A stretch of DNA of 64,000 nucleotides from NCBI GenBank assembly GCA_942493055.1, contig OW818680.1, forward strand, positions 1,798,001-1,862,000. Direction: 5' to 3'. Position numbers and translations under genes: made by a program. Numbering within the stretch: the first letter of the stretch is position 1; every line of letters begins with the position of its first letter. The notes beneath the pieces were generated by a model. It made no database searches and was not told the DNA's origin. It saw nothing but the letters and a program-made list of their open reading frames with translations. Positions 1 through 7,972 of the stretch are shown one piece after another. The DNA is from CAIZQW01 sp942493055 (GTDB taxonomy: Bacteria; Verrucomicrobiota; Kiritimatiellia; RFP12; UBA1067).

Positions 1-230
1 AATACGCGGCGGAGGTGATCAAAGGAGAGCTTGTAGTTTGCGGTCACAAGAATGGGGGACTCCGCTGTCGGCGCGTTCATGGCATACACCCCTGGCGGGA
101 CGGAATAGGAGTGCCGCCTGACGCACCACCGAACAGCCCACGCGCCCCTGTAGTCACGCCATGACCAACAGGGCGTGACACGGGGTATCGCGTGAACTGG
201 ATCGATATCCGCTTTGTCAGGAGTCATCAT
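1..230 (-). CDS. hgcA: HgcA-like mercury methylation corrinoid protein (N-terminus, cut by window edge)
   Basis: I translated this by hand; it runs off the left edge, so only 76 residues are seen. The reading contains WRDYRGAWAVRW, then YSVPPGVYAMNAPT, then SPILVTANYKLSFDHLR. This order matches my recollection of the start of the HgcA cobalamin-binding domain, the corrinoid protein that passes a methyl group to Hg(II). The family's diagnostic cap-helix motif N(V/I)WCA(A/G)GK would lie just beyond the edge and cannot be checked. The related CFeSP large subunit usually has an NFSLTY-type sequence where this has NYKLSFD. The ATG at 230-228 overlaps the TGA of the 203-aa gene (ATGA), so it is probably translationally coupled as the last visible gene of the exporter operon. 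HgcB, if present, would lie outside. Family call is from sequence memory, not a search. Confidence 0.8.
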   Translation of the reverse strand, partial: MMTPDKADIDPVHAIPRVTPCWSWRDYRGAWAVRWCVRRHSYSVPPGVYAMNAPTAESPILVTANYKLSFDHLRRV

Positions 231-838
231 TTTTTCTTGGGTGCAGCCTTTGGCTGCTTTTTAACAGGCACATCTCCGAAGAAGGGTACTTCATGACCCG
301 CCAGCGTGCTCAGGTTTTTTCGAAGAAGGTCTTCAGCTTTATCAGCATGGGCATCATTTTCCCGGTCCTCTTTCACCTCTTCCTGTTGTCGTTTAATAGA
401 AGAACTGTTGCTGCTGCGTCCGCGGCGGGAACGCGTGGGCTTCATCTTCAGGATGCGCTCCTCCTCTGCCCTGTCTTTCGAAATTTGACGAGCCTCTTGG
501 GTCTCCATTTTGCTGATAAAAAGGTCTGCCTCCTCCTGTTTGCTGGTCGTGGTCATGACGCGCATCGTCCGTTGCTTAATACGGCTGCTGGGAAAGGCCT
601 GGCCTTTATAAATCGTATTCCACTGCGTCTTCGTCAGTTCGAGGGCCTTCGAATAGGCTTTTGCTTCTGCCCTCAGCTCCAGATCGAGCTTCTTCTTCTC
701 TTCCTCAGTGCAGATTCGATACGCTGTGTTCCCCCGCAAGTCGGTGAGTTCCATGACGGATATAAACTCCGCCTGCAGGTGAATGGTTGACCCCATGAAC
801 AACACGAAACTCATCAGTCCTATCTTTGAAAGATGCAT
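227..838 (-). CDS. Secreted, highly charged 203-aa protein of unknown function, coupled to hgcA
   Basis: I do not recognise a family. Residues 1-23 form a signal peptide (hydrophobic core LMSFVLFMGS, cleavage near LQA). The mature part is hydrophilic and helical-looking, with runs of Lys, Arg and Glu, a basic patch TRSRRGRSS around residue 135 and a Lys/Pro/Ala tail. The start is supported by a strong Shine-Dalgarno (GGAGGGG) just upstream. It lies 26 bp after the ATPase gene and overlaps the hgcA start by 3 bp, so it sits in the same transcription unit. A periplasmic or surface role next to an exporter and HgcA is possible but unproven. Confidence 0.75.
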   Translation of the reverse strand: MHLSKIGLMSFVLFMGSTIHLQAEFISVMELTDLRGNTAYRICTEEEKKKLDLELRAEAKAYSKALELTKTQWNTIYKGQAFPSSRIKQRTMRVMTTTSKQEEADLFISKMETQEARQISKDRAEEERILKMKPTRSRRGRSSNSSSIKRQQEEVKEDRENDAHADKAEDLLRKNLSTLAGHEVPFFGDVPVKKQPKAAPKKK

Positions 839-864
839 CGTCCCCTCCGTTCTCAGTGTTTAAA

Positions 865-1653
865 TTATAGTATAGGCTGTTTCACCCCGTCAATCGAAAG
901 TGTGGCTGCTGTGAAAACTGGAGCGACTGTGGGCGACGCCTCCTTCGGCAAGGCTTCACGTAATTGCCCGTCCTCCATCTCCACCGTGCGGTCGAAGACA
1001 TCCAAGGCGCGATGATCATGTGTGACCACCAGTACACCAGCGCCTTGTTCGTGCGCCACCTTGCGGAACAATTCCATAACCTGCCTTCCGCGATGGCTGT
1101 CAAGCGCAGCCGTGGGTTCATCCGCCAAAACGAGGCTCGGATGGTTCGCCAATGCTCGCGCCACAGCGACCCGCTGCTGTTCGCCCCCGGAGAGCGCGTC
1201 AGGCAAATTGCCTGCACGCTCCGCCACTCCAAGATAGTCGAGGAGTTCCAGCGCCCTCTTCCGGGCCGGACGCGGCGCCACGTCATTGACCTCCAGTGCG
1301 ACCTGCACATTCTCAACGGCACTGAGAAACGGAATCAGGTTCGCCTTCTGAAAGACAAAACCCAGATGCTTTCTGCGGAAGACGCGCAAGTCTACCTGCG
1401 CGCGGTCGGCTTCAAGCACGAGCACGCCATTGATCACAATACGGCCAGCGGTCGGCGGATTGATGAGGCCAATAGCCGTCAGCAGCGTGGATTTTCCTGC
1501 GCCGCTGGGTCCCAGCAAGGCGACAACCTCTCCGCGTGCCACGCGGAGAGAGACATCCTTCATCGCCACAACCTCAGTATGACCACTGCCATAGACTTTG
1601 GTCAGATTAAAGGCTTCGATCGCAGGTGTTTTGGGATCATCCTTGTTCGTCAT
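865..1653 (-). CDS. ABC transporter ATP-binding protein (DevA/MacB-type exporter)
   Basis: This is a 262-aa ATPase of the type that drives FtsX-like exporters working with a membrane-fusion protein. Visible motifs are Walker A GPSGAGKST near residue 50, the Q-loop FVFQKANLIP near 100, signature LSGGEQQRVAVARAL near 155, Walker B LVLADEPTAALD near 175 and the switch His in VVTHD near 210. The length is slightly over the family norm because of a short C-terminal tail. The start overlaps the end of the permease gene by 4 bp (ATGA), showing tight coupling. Substrate is unknown. Confidence 0.92.
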   Translation of the reverse strand: MTNKDDPKTPAIEAFNLTKVYGSGHTEVVAMKDVSLRVARGEVVALLGPSGAGKSTLLTAIGLINPPTAGRIVINGVLVLEADRAQVDLRVFRRKHLGFVFQKANLIPFLSAVENVQVALEVNDVAPRPARKRALELLDYLGVAERAGNLPDALSGGEQQRVAVARALANHPSLVLADEPTAALDSHRGRQVMELFRKVAHEQGAGVLVVTHDHRALDVFDRTVEMEDGQLREALPKEASPTVAPVFTAATLSIDGVKQPIL

Positions 1654-2861
1654 GATAAGACCTTATTGGGTTCCACACGCATGGCCTCTATAATGCCAAT
1701 CAGGCTCGCGATCACCGAGATGCTCACAACGACCCCAGCCAGCAGCAGGAGATCGCCATTCTCGATCAAGACGCGCCTCGGAAATTTGGGGAACGCAAAG
1801 GTTCCCAGCCAGTAAGCCAGGCCAAAGCCAAGGGAACCGATCAGCAACGCTTGCTGCATAATCAACCCGACAATCACACGGTTCCGCGCTCCGATCAGTT
1901 TGAGGAGCGCAATATCATGAATCTTGTCCAGCGTCAGCGTATAGATGATCAGTGCCATGATGATCGTCGAGATGATGATCAGTAAAACGCGGAAGAGCCC
2001 CAGTTGCTTGCGCGCTTTCTCGACAGTGCCGGTCAGCAACAGGTCAATCTGTTGCTGTTTGGTGTAGACGGTGATATCCGGCCAGGTGGCGAAGGTGGCG
2101 GCGACGCTGAAGGCATTCGCGCCCGGCTTCAACGTGACCATCACCGCGCTGACTTGAAAGGGAGCCAACGCCGGTATGGCGCTCGCGGCGCCGCCGCTGC
2201 GCTCCAGGATCAGCGGATTGACAAGCCCGATATCTTGCGACCCCACCCGCGCCTGTCGAGCCGCGCGCTCCAGACGCACAGCCTCGCCCTGGACATCGAA
2301 TTGGATCGCCTGGGAATCACTGCCTGTAAAAAACGCCAAACCTTCGCCGCCGATGCCGACCATGCCCTGCGTCAGACCGACAACCCGGTAAACATCTTTG
2401 CCCAGCTTAAGCGATGCCCCCAGGGGAAGGCCGAGCGAGCGGTCAGCCACCATCTCATAGTGCGCCTGTTGCAGCAAGCGTCCTTCTACCAAGGGAAGCC
2501 AGCGTCCCGTATCCTCGGGCCATGCGAGGCCCTGGACCACCATCCGGAGCGGACGCCCCCCATATTCACGCTGGATGGTATGCGAGACAAAACGGCGAGC
2601 CGTGGTCACGCCCGGCACGATGCGGGCGCGGTCTTCGAGATTCACGGTCACACGGGAGAGCTCCGCGAACGGGCCGCGTGTGCCGCCTTGCACCAGCCAG
2701 AGATCCGTCCCTACTGTTTCAACAAGCAGGGTGGCATCCGAAATCAACCCGCGATAAATCCCGCCCATCCCCATGACAATCATCAGCAATAAGCCGATAC
2801 CGACTGTCGTGAGCGCGAACCGTCCGAAGTTGTGACGGATATCTTTAAGCGCAAGGTTCAT
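1650..2861 (-). CDS. FtsX-like ABC exporter permease
   Basis: The 403-aa protein has the classic MacB/FtsX layout: one N-terminal membrane segment (about residues 15-37, VGIGLLLMIVMGMGG), a large periplasmic domain to about 275, and three C-terminal membrane segments (starting LLIIISTIIMALIIYTL, then LIMQQALLIGSLGFGLAYW, then LLLLAGVVVSISVIASLIG). The KLIGARN motif after the second segment is typical of FtsX permeases. It overlaps the adaptor gene upstream and the ATPase gene downstream by 4 bp each. With those two it should form a tripartite exporter. Confidence 0.9.
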   Translation of the reverse strand: MNLALKDIRHNFGRFALTTVGIGLLLMIVMGMGGIYRGLISDATLLVETVGTDLWLVQGGTRGPFAELSRVTVNLEDRARIVPGVTTARRFVSHTIQREYGGRPLRMVVQGLAWPEDTGRWLPLVEGRLLQQAHYEMVADRSLGLPLGASLKLGKDVYRVVGLTQGMVGIGGEGLAFFTGSDSQAIQFDVQGEAVRLERAARQARVGSQDIGLVNPLILERSGGAASAIPALAPFQVSAVMVTLKPGANAFSVAATFATWPDITVYTKQQQIDLLLTGTVEKARKQLGLFRVLLIIISTIIMALIIYTLTLDKIHDIALLKLIGARNRVIVGLIMQQALLIGSLGFGLAYWLGTFAFPKFPRRVLIENGDLLLLAGVVVSISVIASLIGIIEAMRVEPNKVLS

Positions 2862-3997
2862 TTCACCTCAATCCGTTGCCCATCCGTAAGCGCGGCCTGT
2901 TTAGGAAGGGCTGGACGGACGACTTGTTGCCCCGCTGCAATCCCTTTTACGATTTCGGCCTTGTCGCGTCCTTGCAGGCCGAGCGTAACCTCTCGCCAAC
3001 AGGCGAGGCCCTCCTCATTGATAAAAAGTCCTGGCTTACCGCCGCGCCAGACCATGAATTTTTGAGGAACGGCCAAAGCGTCCTCGGAACGCCTTGTCTC
3101 GATGAAGACTTCCGCGCGCTGACCCATAGTCCAGTTCAACGGCAATTGACGCACACGCACATTCACAAGAAACTCGCGTGTCTCCCGGTCGGTCTCTCGT
3201 CCGAGGCGTGCGACTTCACCCGCAAACATATTCGTCTCGGCTGAGCGGAAGAGCACGCGTGCAGGCTGGCCCACGTGGAGCCCTGAAGCGGCTGTTTCAT
3301 TCACCCACGCAGAGACCCATAATTCATTGGTCGCAATCAGCAACATCAGGGAGCCGCCCGGCACCACGACACCCCCCGGATCGCGGTCACGGCGCACAAC
3401 CAGGCCGTCATAAGGGCTGACCACGCGCGTATACCCCAAACGCTGTTGCTGGTAGAGAAGCGTCTTTTGGGCCGTCACCACCTGCCCCTCGGCCTCGGCA
3501 ATCGCCGCACGGGCCTGAGTCACGTCAGCCTCGGCAGTCTGGAGTTGCTCACTTGCATTGTCCATCGCCTCCTGGGAGACCATCTGCTTTGATAATAGCG
3601 CGGCGATACGCTGGTGGTTCAGCCGCGCATTCTTCTCGATTGCCACGGCACGCGTCTCAGCGCTCTTGATCCTCGTCACAGCAGCTTGCGCCGCAGACAA
3701 GGCCGCTGTCGCGACTTCAATCTGCGCCCGGATATCTGAATCGTTCAGCCGGGCTAAAAGCTGGCCCTCTTTGACCGCGTCACCCTGATCGACCAACACT
3801 TCATCCAGGTGCTCCTGGATGCGCGGACTGATCGTGGTCTTGACGCGCGCCTCTAAGGTGCCTGTCCCCATCACCTCCACCACCAGCGGCCCTGTTCGGG
3901 CCTCCATCGTTTCCACGGGAGACCGTTGCAACTTGAACCATGTCACCCCCGCCGCGATCACCGCGAGAAAAATAAAGCCTTTCACGAACGCCCTCAT
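2858..3997 (-). CDS. HlyD/MacA-type periplasmic adaptor (membrane fusion protein)
   Basis: The 379-aa protein has one N-terminal anchor (about residues 7-23), a split lipoyl-like half-motif (MGTGTLEARVKTTISPRIQ), a long alpha-helical hairpin at about 85-190 rich in Ala and Gln, the second lipoyl half (VVSPYDGLVVRRDRDPG) and a C-terminal beta-barrel. It bridges the inner-membrane transporter to an outer-membrane channel; no TolC gene is visible here. A Shine-Dalgarno (GGAGG) precedes the start by about 8 bp. It is the first gene of the five-gene operon ending in hgcA. The upstream region has only weak promoter-like sequence and abuts the IS30-type element. Confidence 0.9.
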   Translation of the reverse strand: MRAFVKGFIFLAVIAAGVTWFKLQRSPVETMEARTGPLVVEVMGTGTLEARVKTTISPRIQEHLDEVLVDQGDAVKEGQLLARLNDSDIRAQIEVATAALSAAQAAVTRIKSAETRAVAIEKNARLNHQRIAALLSKQMVSQEAMDNASEQLQTAEADVTQARAAIAEAEGQVVTAQKTLLYQQQRLGYTRVVSPYDGLVVRRDRDPGGVVVPGGSLMLLIATNELWVSAWVNETAASGLHVGQPARVLFRSAETNMFAGEVARLGRETDRETREFLVNVRVRQLPLNWTMGQRAEVFIETRRSEDALAVPQKFMVWRGGKPGLFINEEGLACWREVTLGLQGRDKAEIVKGIAAGQQVVRPALPKQAALTDGQRIEVK

Positions 3998-4099
3998 GCA
4001 AAATCCTCCGAAGATAATGAAACCCTTGTGAAACCGGAAACGATAAGCTTAGAAAAAGTGATGTTTACTTTGGAACAATTTCAGACAAAGGTCAAGCAT

Positions 4100-4116
4100 C
4101 GAGTTCTGAGGAAGCT
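4100..4116. repeat. Left 17-bp target-site duplication of the IS element
   Basis: The sequence CGAGTTCTGAGGAAGCT occurs here and again, identically, at 5434-5450. The match stops exactly at the two element ends, as expected for a duplication made on insertion. Confidence 0.85.
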
Positions 4117-5433
4117 GCGATGTGCATAATAAAATGCACGCTTTTGGAAAATCATGCCGTTTTCCAGAATGCGGCGAGGAAGCCCCGGGCCCCGGAGAGC
4201 CCGCAGGGCTTTCCGGGAGGGCTGACGCAGCTCCCCCTAGGGGGCCGCCCGCCTAAAAAAAAGCGCCCCACGGGCTGTGACATGCTATCATTGAATGGAA
4301 CTAACAGCCAAGGACAGGAGGCACAGCACATGGGACAGGAAGATGATAACAGAAAAAGGAACGGCGGCAAACACTTCACTTATGAGCAGCGCGTGAGGAT
4401 GGACACGCTGATCCGGGTGAAGTGGCCGCACGGGAAGAAGATCAACTTCGCCGAACTCGGGCGCCTGATGGGCAAGGCGCGTACGACCGTCCGGCGGGAA
4501 TGCGTGCGCGGAGAGGTCGCCAACAAGGACACGGAAGAGCGCTGGTTCCGCACGTACTCAGCCGAAGCGGGCCTACAGCATGCCAATGCCCGCGGGCAGG
4601 ACAAGGGCCCGCGGATGAAGCTCACGAACAGGGTCGCGGCGCGCTTCGAGGCGCTGGTCACGGGGGAGTTCCTTTCGCCCTATGCGGCCAGGGCGGTCAT
4701 GGCTTCGGAGGACTTCGAATACCTTCCCTGCGTCAGGAGCCTCTATTACGCCGTCGCGTCGGGGATGCTCCGCATCACGCGCAAGTCCTTGCCTTACAGG
4801 CGCGACGGGCGGAGGAGGACTCCGAAGGAAGGACGGCGCATGTCCTATAAGAACAGGGACGGGAAGTCCATCACGGAGAGGCCGCCCGAGGCGGAAGACC
4901 GTTGCGAGTACGGGCATTGGGAGATGGACACGGTCGTCGGCTGCGTGGGCGGCTCCTCTTACTGCCTGCTGGTCCTGACCGAGCGCACGACGCGCCGCCA
5001 GATCATCATAAGACTCACCAGCCGCACCCAGAAAAGCGTCGTCCGGGCGCTCAACAGCCTTGAGCGCAGGGCCGACAACATTTTCAGGCATATGCGGAGC
5101 CTCACCTGTGACAACGGTTGCGAGTTCCTCGACATCACGGCCATCGAGCGCTCCGTCCTCGCCGGGGGCGGGCTGCGCACAGGCCTTTACTTCGCCCACC
5201 CCTACAGCGCCTTCGAGCGCGGCGCCAACGAGAACGCCAACCGCATCATCCGTCGCTTCATACCCAAGGGCTCGGACATCGGGGACTACACCCCTCGCCA
5301 GATACAGGAGATCGAGGACTGGATGAACCGACTTCACAGGGAATCGCTCAAAGGCAGGACCGCCGCAGAGGCCGAACGGGAGGAACTCAATAAACTCGCA
5401 GCTTAAAAACGTTCGTTTGATCTTGCAAGTCAC
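4117..5433 (+). mobile_element. IS30-family insertion sequence, complete
   Basis: The element is 1317 bp. Its two ends are imperfect inverted repeats: the first 29 bases (4117-4145) match the reverse complement of the last 29 (5405-5433) at about 20 positions, sharing a TGCA block and an ACG/TTTT block. It carries a single intact transposase gene and is bounded by a perfect 17-bp direct repeat. Many IS30 elements make 2-3 bp duplications, so this length is notable. It sits between the divergent exporter/hgcA operon and prfC without breaking either coding region. Confidence 0.85.
4330..5406 (+). CDS. IS30-family transposase
   Basis: The protein has an N-terminal helix-turn-helix region (INFAELGRLMGKARTTVRREC) and a DDE catalytic core: HWEMDTVVG (first Asp), TCDNGCEF (second Asp) and FERGANENANRIIRRF (Glu), spaced as in IS30 enzymes. 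I chose the ATG at 4330 because ACAGGAGG lies 8 bp upstream; an upstream in-frame ATG at 4120 would start inside the terminal repeat and add 70 residues of low-complexity sequence. The frame is open throughout, so the element may still be active. GC content looks higher than in the neighbours. Confidence 0.93.
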   Translation: MGQEDDNRKRNGGKHFTYEQRVRMDTLIRVKWPHGKKINFAELGRLMGKARTTVRRECVRGEVANKDTEERWFRTYSAEAGLQHANARGQDKGPRMKLTNRVAARFEALVTGEFLSPYAARAVMASEDFEYLPCVRSLYYAVASGMLRITRKSLPYRRDGRRRTPKEGRRMSYKNRDGKSITERPPEAEDRCEYGHWEMDTVVGCVGGSSYCLLVLTERTTRRQIIIRLTSRTQKSVVRALNSLERRADNIFRHMRSLTCDNGCEFLDITAIERSVLAGGGLRTGLYFAHPYSAFERGANENANRIIRRFIPKGSDIGDYTPRQIQEIEDWMNRLHRESLKGRTAAEAEREELNKLAA

Positions 5434-5450
5434 CGAGTTCTGAGGAAGCT
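5434..5450. repeat. Right 17-bp target-site duplication of the IS element
   Basis: Identical to 4100-4116. The right copy lies 6 bp upstream of the -35 box of the prfC promoter, so the insertion left that promoter intact. Confidence 0.85.
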
Positions 5451-5456
5451 AAGCGC

Positions 5457-5485
5457 TTGACACACCGCCGCCTTTTTCCCATAAT
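5457..5485 (+). promoter_or_regulatory. Sigma-70-type promoter of prfC
   Basis: TTGACA (5457-5462), a 17-bp spacer and CATAAT (5480-5485). The start codon of prfC is 21 bp beyond the -10 box, so the leader is very short. Confidence 0.75.
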
Positions 5486-5506
5486 ACGCGCCCCTAAGGA
5501 AACTAA

Positions 5507-7129
5507 ATGAGTATCGAACACGAGATCGCGCGGCGACGGACCTTCGCCATTATTTCACACCCGGACGCCGGCAAGACGACCTTGACCGAGAAGTTCCTCC
5601 TCTATGGCGGAGCTGTCCAGTTGGCAGGCTCGGTCACGGCTCGCAAGACCCAGAATGCCACGACCTCGGACTGGATGGAACTTGAGAAGCAACGCGGCAT
5701 CTCGGTCAGCTCCACGGTGCTGCAGTTCGAGTACTGCGGGTACTGCATCAATCTGCTCGATACGCCCGGCCATCGCGACTTCTCCGAGGACACCTACCGC
5801 GTGCTCATGGCCGTCGATGCCGTGGTCATGGTCATCGACGCGGCCAAAGGCATCGAGAGCCAGACCCTGAAACTCTTTGAGATGTGCCGCTTCCGCGGCA
5901 TCCCGATCTTCACCTTCGTCAACAAATTCGACCGCCCTGCGCGTGACCCGCTCGTCATTATCGACGAACTCGAACAGACGCTGCAGCTCCACGTCTGCGC
6001 CATGAACTGGCCTCTGGGCGACGGACGCGAGTTCCGGGGCGTGTACGACCGCATCAAACGCCAGGCGCACTTCTTCGAGCGGACCCCTGGCGGGGCCTAC
6101 CGCGCACCCGTCTCTGTACACGACGTGAGCGACCCCCAGGTGCGCGAGCAGCTTTCGGAACAGGCCTACGCCAACCTGATCGAGCACCTCGCGATGCTCG
6201 ACGCGGCCAGCGAGCCCATGGACCGGGCGCTGGTCAAGAGCGGGGACATGACACCGGTCTTCTTCGGCAGCGCCATCAACAACTTCGGCGTCCAAATGCT
6301 CCTGGATGCCTTCCTCGAGTATGCGCCGCCCCCCCATGCGCGCCGTTCCAGCAAGGGGCTGATCGCCCCCAAGCACCCGCTCTTCTCCGGCTTCATCTTC
6401 AAGATCCAGTCCAACATGGATCCGCATCACCGCGACCAGATCGCCTTCCTGCGCGTCTGCTCCGGCACCTTCCTGCGCGACATGAAGGTCTTTCATCCGC
6501 GCACCGGCAAGACCCTGCGTCTTGCCAGCTCCCATCGCGTCTTCGGTCGCGACCGCGAGACAGTGGACGAGGCCTTTCCCGGCGACGTGATCGGCCTGGT
6601 CGGACACGGTTCGTTCGGCATCGGCGACACCCTGACCGAGGATGAGGGGCTGACTTACGAGCCGCTGCCTCAGTTTCCGCCTGAGTGTTTCGCCCTGCTG
6701 CACAACCCGGTCAGCTCCACCTACAAGCGCTTCCGCACCGGGCTGGAACATCTGCTGCAAGAGGGCGCGGTCCAAGCTTTCTCGCTCAAGGACGCGACGC
6801 AAAACGTCCCGCTCCTGGGCGCGGTCGGCATCCTCCAGTTCGACGTGCTTCAATACCGGCTGGAGAACGAATACGGCGCGACCTCGCGTCTCGAACCCAT
6901 GTCGTGGCGCGTGATCCGCTGGGTCGCGGCTGAGGACGCCGGACACGAGGCCCTGCAGGACAACAAACTTCCGATGGGCTGCCGTATCGCCACGGATGGC
7001 TCCGGACGCACCGTCGTCCTCTTCAACACCGACTGGGAACTCAAGTACTTCAGCGACAAGTACCCCGCCATCCGCCTCTCCAAGCTCCCCGTCACATTGT
7101 CCCGCGACAGCGAAGCGGTTGAAGACTAA
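5507..7129 (+). CDS. prfC: Peptide chain release factor 3
   Basis: The 540-aa GTPase recycles RF1/RF2 from the ribosome after termination. G motifs are visible: SHPDAGKTTLTEK (G1, near residue 17), the RGISV switch region (G2, near 65), DTPGHRDFSEDTYR (G3, near 85) and NKFDR (G4, near 140). The family-typical EPMSWRVIRW and DTEDR-like C-terminal segment is present. Length fits RF3 (about 530 aa) rather than EF-G (about 700). A short AAGGA site precedes the ATG. It is monocistronic: ccdA follows convergently with a 5-bp gap. Confidence 0.95.
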   Translation: MSIEHEIARRRTFAIISHPDAGKTTLTEKFLLYGGAVQLAGSVTARKTQNATTSDWMELEKQRGISVSSTVLQFEYCGYCINLLDTPGHRDFSEDTYRVLMAVDAVVMVIDAAKGIESQTLKLFEMCRFRGIPIFTFVNKFDRPARDPLVIIDELEQTLQLHVCAMNWPLGDGREFRGVYDRIKRQAHFFERTPGGAYRAPVSVHDVSDPQVREQLSEQAYANLIEHLAMLDAASEPMDRALVKSGDMTPVFFGSAINNFGVQMLLDAFLEYAPPPHARRSSKGLIAPKHPLFSGFIFKIQSNMDPHHRDQIAFLRVCSGTFLRDMKVFHPRTGKTLRLASSHRVFGRDRETVDEAFPGDVIGLVGHGSFGIGDTLTEDEGLTYEPLPQFPPECFALLHNPVSSTYKRFRTGLEHLLQEGAVQAFSLKDATQNVPLLGAVGILQFDVLQYRLENEYGATSRLEPMSWRVIRWVAAEDAGHEALQDNKLPMGCRIATDGSGRTVVLFNTDWELKYFSDKYPAIRLSKLPVTLSRDSEAVED

Positions 7130-7134
7130 ACAAA

Positions 7135-7833
7135 TTACCGAGCCGTATAAAGCAGCCAGAGTCCGCCCACGATCACCAGCACGCCGCAGATCTTCTTCAG
7201 GATCAGCGACCCCTTGGATTTTTCGTTCCAATTCAGATAGTTCTGCACCGCTTCGCTGAAGGTCCCTGCCAGCACGATCACGCCGCAGTGGCCCACGCCA
7301 TAGAGCACCAGCAAGAGCACGCCGTAGGCCAGGTTTGTGGAGGCCAGACGGAAGGTGACGCCGAGCATCGGTGCCATGTAGGCGAAGGTACAGGGGCCCA
7401 AAGCCACGCCGAAGACCAGCCCCAGCACAAACGCCGCGAGCATACCCTTGCTCTTCATGCCCGGCTGGGCCGCGTTGGGCATGGGCAGTTTGATGACGTC
7501 GAGCAGATAAAGGCCGACCACAAAGAAGATCACGGCGACGAAGTAGTTGCCCCATTGTCCGATATCGCCCATCATCCGGCCTGCAGCAGCCGTGATGCCG
7601 CCGATCACGCCGATGGTGATGAGGATGCCGAGCGAGAAGAGCAGCGAGATGGTGAAGGCCCGCCGCGTGGACATCTGGCCCTGCTGGTCGATGAACCCCA
7701 CGATCAGGGGGATACTGGCCAAGTGGCAGGGGCTGAGCACGATGCTCAGGATGCCCCAGATGACCGCCGCCGTCATGGCGATTGCAGGCGTCCCTTCAAC
7801 AGCCTGCGTCAGATAGGTGAAGAGTTGTTGCAT
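7135..7833 (-). CDS. CcdA/DsbD-type thiol-electron transporter
   Basis: The 232-aa polytopic protein carries electrons from cytoplasmic thioredoxin across the inner membrane. About six membrane segments are visible, with the two family cysteines in SPCHLASIP (near residue 35) and GPCTFAYMAP (near 148). A strong Shine-Dalgarno (AAAGGAGA) precedes the ATG. It is the last gene of the ArsR-led run and lies downstream of the thioredoxin at 7963, its likely partner. A DsbD N-terminal domain is absent, as in CcdA. Confidence 0.9.
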   Translation of the reverse strand: MQQLFTYLTQAVEGTPAIAMTAAVIWGILSIVLSPCHLASIPLIVGFIDQQGQMSTRRAFTISLLFSLGILITIGVIGGITAAAGRMMGDIGQWGNYFVAVIFFVVGLYLLDVIKLPMPNAAQPGMKSKGMLAAFVLGLVFGVALGPCTFAYMAPMLGVTFRLASTNLAYGVLLLVLYGVGHCGVIVLAGTFSEAVQNYLNWNEKSKGSLILKKICGVLVIVGGLWLLYTAR

Positions 7834-7870
7834 GGAAATCTCCTTTGTCTACTTGGCCATTTTTTCAACT

Positions 7871-7972
7871 AATTAAACGAATTAAGCTAATTGTAATTCG
7901 TTCAATTCGTTTAATTCGTTGATAAAAGATATCTCATCTGGCCACTGATCACTGTTTACTGGTCACTGATTA
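7871..7972. repeat. Intergenic inverted repeat plus ACTG-type tandem repeat
   Basis: AATTAAACGAATT (7871-7883) and AATTCGTTTAATT (7904-7916) are perfect 13-bp inverted arms with a 20-bp loop. Next to them, 7942-7972 is a degenerate tandem repeat of the CACTGAT/TTACTGG type. The repeat supplies the stop codon of the thioredoxin gene at 7963. This is one of the dispersed short-period repeats of the window. Confidence 0.7.

Noticed and set aside
293..790. Plus-strand open frame opposite the 203-aa secreted protein
   Set aside because: The minus-strand gene has a signal peptide, a strong ribosome site and operon position; the plus-strand frame has no such support and reads as its shadow.
4030..4100. 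Sigma-70 promoter for the exporter/hgcA operon
   Set aside because: A TTGACC is present on the minus strand, but no convincing -10 lies at 16-18 bp, so I did not list it as a feature.
4120..4329. N-terminal 70-residue extension of the transposase frame
   Set aside because: It begins in the terminal inverted repeat, has low-complexity sequence, and the ATG at 4330 has a good ribosome site.
5555..7555. Long minus-strand frame opposite prfC (666 aa)
   Set aside because: It is antisense to a complete prfC gene and crosses into ccdA; it has no recognisable domains.
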